Below, piece by piece: positions 19,732 through 24,555 of a DNA stretch of 24,555 bases. The stretch spans positions 23,010,535-23,035,089 of the forward strand of contig NC_045149.1 in assembly GCF_008831285.2 (NCBI RefSeq), in the 5' to 3' direction. The translations under genes and the position numbers were made by a program. This DNA is from Nymphaea colorata. Taxonomy: Eukaryota; Streptophyta; Magnoliopsida; Nymphaeales; Nymphaeaceae. The notes beneath the pieces were generated by a model. That model was given only the letters and a program-made list of their open reading frames with translations. It made no database searches and was not told where the DNA came from. The first letter of the stretch is position 1. Each line of letters begins with the position of its first letter.

Positions 19732-20943
19732 ATGGACTCAGAAAGTATCTTCCCATATGACCACATCCTATTCGGGTCATGTCAAGGCCGATCCGGACTT
19801 CGCATCATCCCAAGTGGAGTCTACCTACCTCAGTGGTATCTTTCATGGTACCCAACTTTTCGGTGTATGTTCCCGGATCACTTAGAGGATTGCGGTCTTG
19901 AAGAAGCAGTCAGTCTTGCCATACAGCCTATCAATGGCAATCTAATCCATGCAATTGCTGAAAGATGGAACCCAAGGACCAACACATTCTGGTTTCCATG
20001 GGGTGAAATGACAATCACTCTTGATGAGTTCTCCAACATTATGGGTTTGCCAGAACCAAAAGGTGACCCAAGAGGTCCAATTGAAGACCAGTTCCTTGTA
20101 AACCAAGGTCAAGTCAAAACTCTAGAAGTGATTCGTAAACTCACAGGGAAAAGGAGTTGGCATTTTCTAGAGAAAGATGGACATCAATATCTTCAACTAC
20201 AAGAGCTTGGTGAAACATACTCCCAATTTGTCAACCCTGCGTCACTATCTAGAACTGTTGCAGACAAGTACAAAAACTCCATAGTGACTTGTACCGTGGG
20301 TCTTATCTTCTTCAATAATGAAGAACACATAATGGATTTCCGCATAGCTCGCCTCTTCAGAAAATGGGGGCATGTCCAAGTCCGTCACATTTCCATAGCA
20401 ATGGCAGCCTTGGCATTCCTTTACAGAGGGTTGGCCAAATTTTCAATTGGAGATGCAGACTCGATAGAAGGATGTGTCTTTGCACTGCAAGCATGGTTCT
20501 ACAAACATGTGGGGCCACAATCATGTCATTTTCAAAACACAGACGGTCAGTTATCTAGTATGGAGCACTACCGCAGAAAGATGGAGGAAGTTGATGACTC
20601 CACCATCATTTGGGACTTCTTTGATCGAGAGGTCATCAAGTCAAGATACACTTACAACCCAGTCAGAGGAAGTCTTCTATTGGGACCGTTTTTCATAATT
20701 GAATATCATCCGGAGCGTTGCCTCAGGCAATTCTCACTGCGTCAGAGGAAGGCATATCCAATTGAGTCGGAAGGAGCCATTGTGGAGTGTGAACTAGACA
20801 CTGAAGAGTGGTCCGGGATATACACCTATGCCCAGCAACGTTGGGAATCATTTGCTCACTTGTATCTTGTCCTTGGTCCAGGAATGGGTCCCGAATATGT
20901 AAAATGGTGGGATGAAGTTCGCCCATCTATCCTTCTGTCCTAG
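19732..20943 (+). CDS. Plant mobile domain (PMD) protein, extra ORF before gag
   Basis: The ORF is 403 codons and uninterrupted. The diagnostic stretch at residues about 78-110 reads RWNPRTNTFWFPWGEMTITL and then DEFSNIMGLPEPKGDP. This is the W.P.T.TF.F..GE.T.TL....L.GLP pattern of the PMD family, also found in Arabidopsis MAIN/MAIL proteins and in Gypsy and MULE elements. The rest is rich in aromatic residues (for example HVQVRHISIAMAALAFLY, residues about 215-232; YVKWWDEVRPS at the end). There is no signal peptide or obvious membrane span. Its place between the 5' LTR and gag is that of ORF1 in Ogre elements. Its biochemical role is unknown; host PMD proteins act in transposon silencing and gene regulation. 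The ATG follows a splice acceptor-like AG directly. Unlike gag-pol downstream, it has no frameshift or stop. Confidence 0.85.
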   Translation: MDSESIFPYDHILFGSCQGRSGLRIIPSGVYLPQWYLSWYPTFRCMFPDHLEDCGLEEAVSLAIQPINGNLIHAIAERWNPRTNTFWFPWGEMTITLDEFSNIMGLPEPKGDPRGPIEDQFLVNQGQVKTLEVIRKLTGKRSWHFLEKDGHQYLQLQELGETYSQFVNPASLSRTVADKYKNSIVTCTVGLIFFNNEEHIMDFRIARLFRKWGHVQVRHISIAMAALAFLYRGLAKFSIGDADSIEGCVFALQAWFYKHVGPQSCHFQNTDGQLSSMEHYRRKMEEVDDSTIIWDFFDREVIKSRYTYNPVRGSLLLGPFFIIEYHPERCLRQFSLRQRKAYPIESEGAIVECELDTEEWSGIYTYAQQRWESFAHLYLVLGPGMGPEYVKWWDEVRPSILLS

Positions 20944-21126
20944 ATTGTCATGTCTAGTTCATTGTCATTAAGCCAAAATTTGTCAAGTTTTGTCAAGTTA
21001 TGTTAAACTTTGTCAAGTTTTGTCATTCTCATCTTTCTTTTAATATGTAATCAAAATTTGTCACCTCTCATCAATTCACATCCTAACATTTTCAATTTTT
21101 CTTCTTGCAAGGTGAACATCCGCTTT
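20944..21126 (+). other. U-rich spacer between PMD ORF and gag
   Basis: Contains repeated TTTGTCAAG words (about 20979-21026) and a drop in GC, like a plant intron. It ends with CTAAC and a pyrimidine-rich acceptor. A 117-base frame extension upstream of the gag ATG (from 21010) is open but looks non-coding. Confidence 0.55.
21083..21111 (+). promoter_or_regulatory. 3' splice site candidate before gag
   Basis: CTAAC at 21083-21087 (branch A at 21086), then TTTTTCTTCTTGCAAG with AG at 21110-21111. The gag ATG (21127) is 15 bases further on. Confidence 0.5.
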
Positions 21127-23693
21127 ATGGTTGAAACCAGAAGCCAAAGCAGGAGAAGGAGTGAAATGGAGCTTGATCAACCTTTTATAGGAGACAGGGG
21201 AGAAGAATCCTCCTCAGAAACACCTCCCAAGCTGGAAATAAATGACCCAGAATTTGAGGAATACAGAAGATTCCGGAAATACATGATCATGTTCAATGAA
21301 GAACAAGCGCAGGCAGAAAAAGCCAAAAAGAAAGGGAAGAAAACAAGAAAGTACTCATCAAGCAGTTCAGACTCTTCTGAAGACGCTACAACAGAATCTA
21401 GTAGTGAGGAAGAACCGAAAACTCCCAAGAAAAAGAAGAAGGGAGAATCCTGGAAAACAAAAATCCAGGAAGTTGAAAAAAAGTTAAATGCAGTACAACT
21501 TAAAGGCAAGAACAAGAGGAATTTCACTTGCGAAGATTTCTACGAAAGCTTCGAAAATGACAAACACATAAAAAACTTGCCCAAGAAATTTATCAAATTT
21601 GATGGCCATGGAGACCCAAAGGCACATTTGGCCATGTTCTTTGCTGAATGCTACAAATTCCGCCACAATCATAGGGCCCTCTTTCGATGTTTCCCTAGAA
21701 GCCTAGAAGGAATTGCAGCACAATGGTATCGGGAACACATCAACCCAGTGGAATTGAAAAATTTTGACATGTTAATCAACCTTTTCATCGAAAGGTTCAT
21801 TCAAAACGTTGAAACTGCACCAACGATCACCACATTATGCTATCTAAAACAGAGGCCAGTGAAAAGGTGAGAGATTTTATTCAGAGGTGGAGGTCTTCTT
21901 GCAACAAGATGAGAGACCCAATCTCTCAATCCCATGCACTGGGATTGATCGTAAACAATTTGACACAACCATTAAGGAGCCTCATTTCCAATGCTCCAAT
22001 CAAGTCTTTCATCGATCTCACTGAGAGGGCAGAATGCATTGAAGCAGGAATTGAGAATGGAGCTTTTGATGCTGTCATCCCGGTAAAAGTAAGGGAAGAT
22101 ACAAAAAGAATAGCAGAAGTCAGAATGCTCCAGCCAACATCGTGGCCAACGCTGCAGCCTTCAAGAAAGAAAAGTCTGAATATCCTAAGAATAAAGGGGT
22201 AATGGACAAAGCTAGTGGCAGTAGTAGTGGCACCAAAAACAAACATCCTGGATGGGGGTACGATAGAAAATTTACTCCATTACAACAAAGTTATGAAGAG
22301 GTCATGCATATGCTAATCGAAAGAGGTACTCTGTTTCTCCCAAAAGTCTCCAACCCCCCACCAATGATGGGGAAAAACAAAGAGCAATTCTGCAAATTTC
22401 ATCGCGCTCCAGGACATGATACAGAAGACTGCCTTGTACTTAAAAATATTGTGCAAGATGCAGTTGACAAAGAAATAATCAAAGAGATCAGTGAACAGCC
22501 GGACATTCTCAAGAATCCTTTTCCTAAACATGGCAAAGGAATAGTTTCGATGGTCAGATTTTCAACAGGTCGTCAAATTATGGTGACAAACAAAAGGGAT
22601 ACAGCGTCCCTGGATTTCTTTGGATTGCTTTTCAAACATGATAAAGGATCCATCAATGCACAAACCGGACTGGTTAAACAAGACCATCTGACAGAGATTG
22701 ATCAGAAGTCACAAGTGTGCGACCCTGAACCATTGGAATCCATTTTCAATGAATTGGACCCCTTACCTGAAGTCAAGAAGGGAGGGTTTAGCCCTAACAG
22801 GGGGAATGAATGGGCTTTTGAATTATGTGAAAATAGTCCGATCATATTCTCTGATAAAGATCTACCAACTGGAGGTGCATCGCACAATGACGCCTTGCAC
22901 ATAGTGATAGAGACAAGGGGCACCAGAGTCTCCCACGTTTTAATTGATGGTGGAGCAAGCCTGAACATCTGTCCACAACAAACAGCTCGTGAGTTGGGCA
23001 TAGACAGGCTGACTATACTCCATCCAAAATTTTCATCCATGGATATGACGGGACAGGACAACCATGCCTAGGATGCATATGTCTGGATTTGAATATTTCT
23101 GAGACGTATCATCGGGTTTTATTTCATGTGGTGGATATAGAACCCTCCTTCAACTTGTTGCTTGGCAGGCCATGGATCCATGCTACCAATGCAGTTCCCT
23201 CCACTCTACATCAGTGCGTCAAATGGACTTACAACGGGAATTCTATAACCATCTATGCAGAGGATAGGGAAAGTCGGCTTGTACACCCAATGATTCCGGT
23301 ACCAACATATACAATTGAGGTACCCAGTATTCGAGTCTGCAAAGAAGAAGAAATATCTCAAAGTCTTAGCAGGTTGGCCATTCAGAAACCAAAGAAACAG
23401 GTATGGGTGAAAAGGGGTACCAAACTTGAAACAAGTTACAAAAGTCATCCGTTGTTCAAGAAATTCTGCCAGAATGAGAAAGGATTGGATTTACTCATAC
23501 GCCATGGCTACCAGCCATTTACTGGCCTTGGCAAACATGAAAATGGAATCTTGGAACCAGTTACCTGACAGGACAATGAGGCACTCAAGCCTTGGGGTGC
23601 CACAGCTATGAAAAAGTGGATGTTGAGGAAGAATTCAAGCCAGTACCTTTCGTCAAGAGCAATACCATAGGCGGATGTTCACCATCAATTTGA
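21127..23693 (+). pseudogene. gag - aspartic protease - G-patch reading frame, frameshifted
   Basis: The start is taken as ATG 21127 (MVETRSQSRRRSEMELDQ); upstream codons of the open frame look like spacer. Order: an acidic/Lys-rich N-terminus with a Ser-rich stretch; the gag core (FIKFDGHGDPKAHL, IAAQWYRE, FIQRWRS); and a zinc knuckle-like CKFHRAPGHDTEDC near 22390-22431. Next come a retropepsin site IDGGASLNIC near 22943-22972 (DGG in place of DTG/DSG, as in many Tat elements), NLLLGRPWIHA near 23152-23184, and a G-patch-like GYQPFTGLGKHENGI near 23507-23551. The frame breaks near 21855, 22112, 23045 and 23600, each a net change of minus one. A TGA sits at 23566-23568 where the family usually has Trp. 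The last frame ends at 23691-23693. This copy cannot make a full Gag-Pro protein as given. Confidence 0.85.
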
Positions 23694-23849
23694 ATCAACA
23701 AATCCGCCATCATTTTGTCATTTTGTCGTCATTGTACTCAAATAGACCAAGTGTCTTCATTTTGTAATACCTTCAAAAATACATGACAAATGCAAATTAC
23801 TTCCATATACAATGTCTCAATTTCATCTAACTTCTTTACAATCTTTAGG
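23694..23849 (+). other. Spacer/probable intron between protease and reverse transcriptase
   Basis: U-rich, with TTTTGTCAT repeats resembling those before gag. Ogre elements are known to have an intron at this place, spliced to join protease and reverse transcriptase. The 3' end looks like an acceptor; I see no strong donor between 23640 and 23780. Confidence 0.55.
23827..23848 (+). promoter_or_regulatory. 3' splice site candidate before the RT frame
   Basis: CTAAC at 23827-23831 (branch A at 23830), then TTCTTTACAATCTTTAG with AG at 23847-23848. An ATG follows at 23850. Confidence 0.55.
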
Positions 23850-24555
23850 ATGGCATTTGAGGATCAAACATCAAAAGCTTTTAAGGAGATAAATCCAGAA
23901 CTCACTGAGGCCGAATGTCCAGAGTTCATCCAAATGAGAAAGCAAGATCAACCGTCACCTCTGATTAATGATCCGATTGAGGAAATTAACATTGGCACGG
24001 AAGAGAGTCCAAAGATTTTGCAAATTGGAACAAGTCTCTCAGCAGAAGAAAGAAAAGAGTTGATAGATTTCCTCAAAAGCATCAAGAACCTTTGCGTGGA
24101 CTTATGAGGACATGCCAGGACTTGATACAAAATTAGTCGAGCATCGACTACCATTGAAACCAGAATGCAAGCCAATCAAACAAAGTTGAGGAAACTAGAC
24201 CCTCGTCTTGAGGGCAAGTTAAGGAAGGCCTGGAAGACCTACTAAAGGCAGGGTTCATCCGAACAATCGACTATCCTGAATGGTTAGCAAACATTGTGGT
24301 AGTCCCAAAGAAAAATGGCAAAATTCGGCTCTGCATCGATTTCAGAGATTTGAATAAGGCTACACCAAAGGATGACTACCCACTTCCAAACATTGACTTG
24401 TTGGTAGACAGTACCGCAGGTCACGCTATGTTCTCCTTTATGGATGGATATTCTGGTTATAACCAAATTAAGTTGGCAGCTCAAGATCAAGCCAAAACAT
24501 CATTTACAACCCCATGGGGTACCTTCTGCTATACAGTAATGCCATTTGGTTTCAA
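23850..24555 (+). pseudogene. Reverse transcriptase, N-terminal part, frameshifted and cut by the window edge
   Basis: It starts MAFEDQTSKAFKEINPEL, a linker, then the usual pre-RT segment (ILQIGTSLSAEERKELIDFL). RT core motifs are clear: KAGFIRTIDYPEWLANIVVV, NGKIRLCIDFRDLNKATPK, YPLPNIDLLVD, FMDGYSGYNQIKLA (one catalytic Asp lies in the FMDG motif), and PWGTFCYTVMPFGF at the edge. These are typical of the chromovirus/Tat side of Ty3/gypsy. Frame changes occur at about 24090 (net minus two or plus one), 24183 and 24221 (minus one each); after 24221 the frame stays open to the end. The YVDD box, RNase H and integrase should follow outside the window. Confidence 0.9.

Noticed and set aside
21177-21527. 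116-codon minus-strand frame inside gag
   Set aside because: Antisense shadow of the Ser- and Lys-rich gag N-terminus.
21840-21870. Programmed frameshift in gag
   Set aside because: It lies within the gag core, not between gag and pol, and is followed by more shifts of the same sense; decay or sequence error is simpler.
22702-23061. 119-codon minus-strand frame inside gag-protease
   Set aside because: Antisense shadow of the zinc knuckle-protease region, where the sense strand has clear motifs.
1-24555. tRNA, rRNA, CRISPR or bacterial-type operon signals
   Set aside because: None seen on either strand; the sequence is plant nuclear in character.

Overview
The window is nuclear DNA of a land plant, most likely a flowering plant. 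It is AT-rich, has GT-AG introns and many microsatellites, and carries one host gene end plus several layers of transposable elements. I cannot name the species.

Layout. Positions 1-1951 hold the last three exons of a type I metacaspase gene on the + strand; its catalytic exons lie off the left edge. The intron at 761-1592 contains a MITE-like element, two AT microsatellites and a 44-bp tandem duplication next to the splice acceptor. Positions 1952-6330 are intergenic, with fold-back arrays and diverged repeats. A broken host-like gene fragment lies on the - strand at 6333-7110. Its sequence recurs in a near-perfect inverted duplication at 9352-9979, just after what looks like the 3' end of a decayed Ty1/copia element (about 7200-9397). 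A second large inverted/direct repeat complex occupies 11150-11914. Positions 13090-14320 hold relics of an L1-type LINE, followed by a small fold-back element.

Positions 15114-24555 are the 5' part of a large Ty3/gypsy retrotransposon of the Tat/Ogre type. It has a 3.8-kb 5' LTR with TATA box and TG...CA ends, a primer binding site, a long leader, and an intact extra ORF before gag that encodes a plant mobile domain (PMD) protein. A frameshifted gag-protease-G-patch reading frame follows, then the start of reverse transcriptase, cut by the right edge.

The most interesting signal is in this retrotransposon. Each of its three ORF groups (PMD, gag, RT) starts just after a canonical-looking 3' splice site with a CTAAY branch-point match, pyrimidine tract and AG. 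A strong AAG|GTAGGT donor lies in the LTR about 350 nt after the expected transcription start. I infer that the element may express PMD, gag and pol from alternatively spliced mRNAs with a common LTR leader. The PMD ORF is intact while gag-pol has seven frame changes, and the U3 region carries a dense W-box cluster that suggests stress-responsive transcription.
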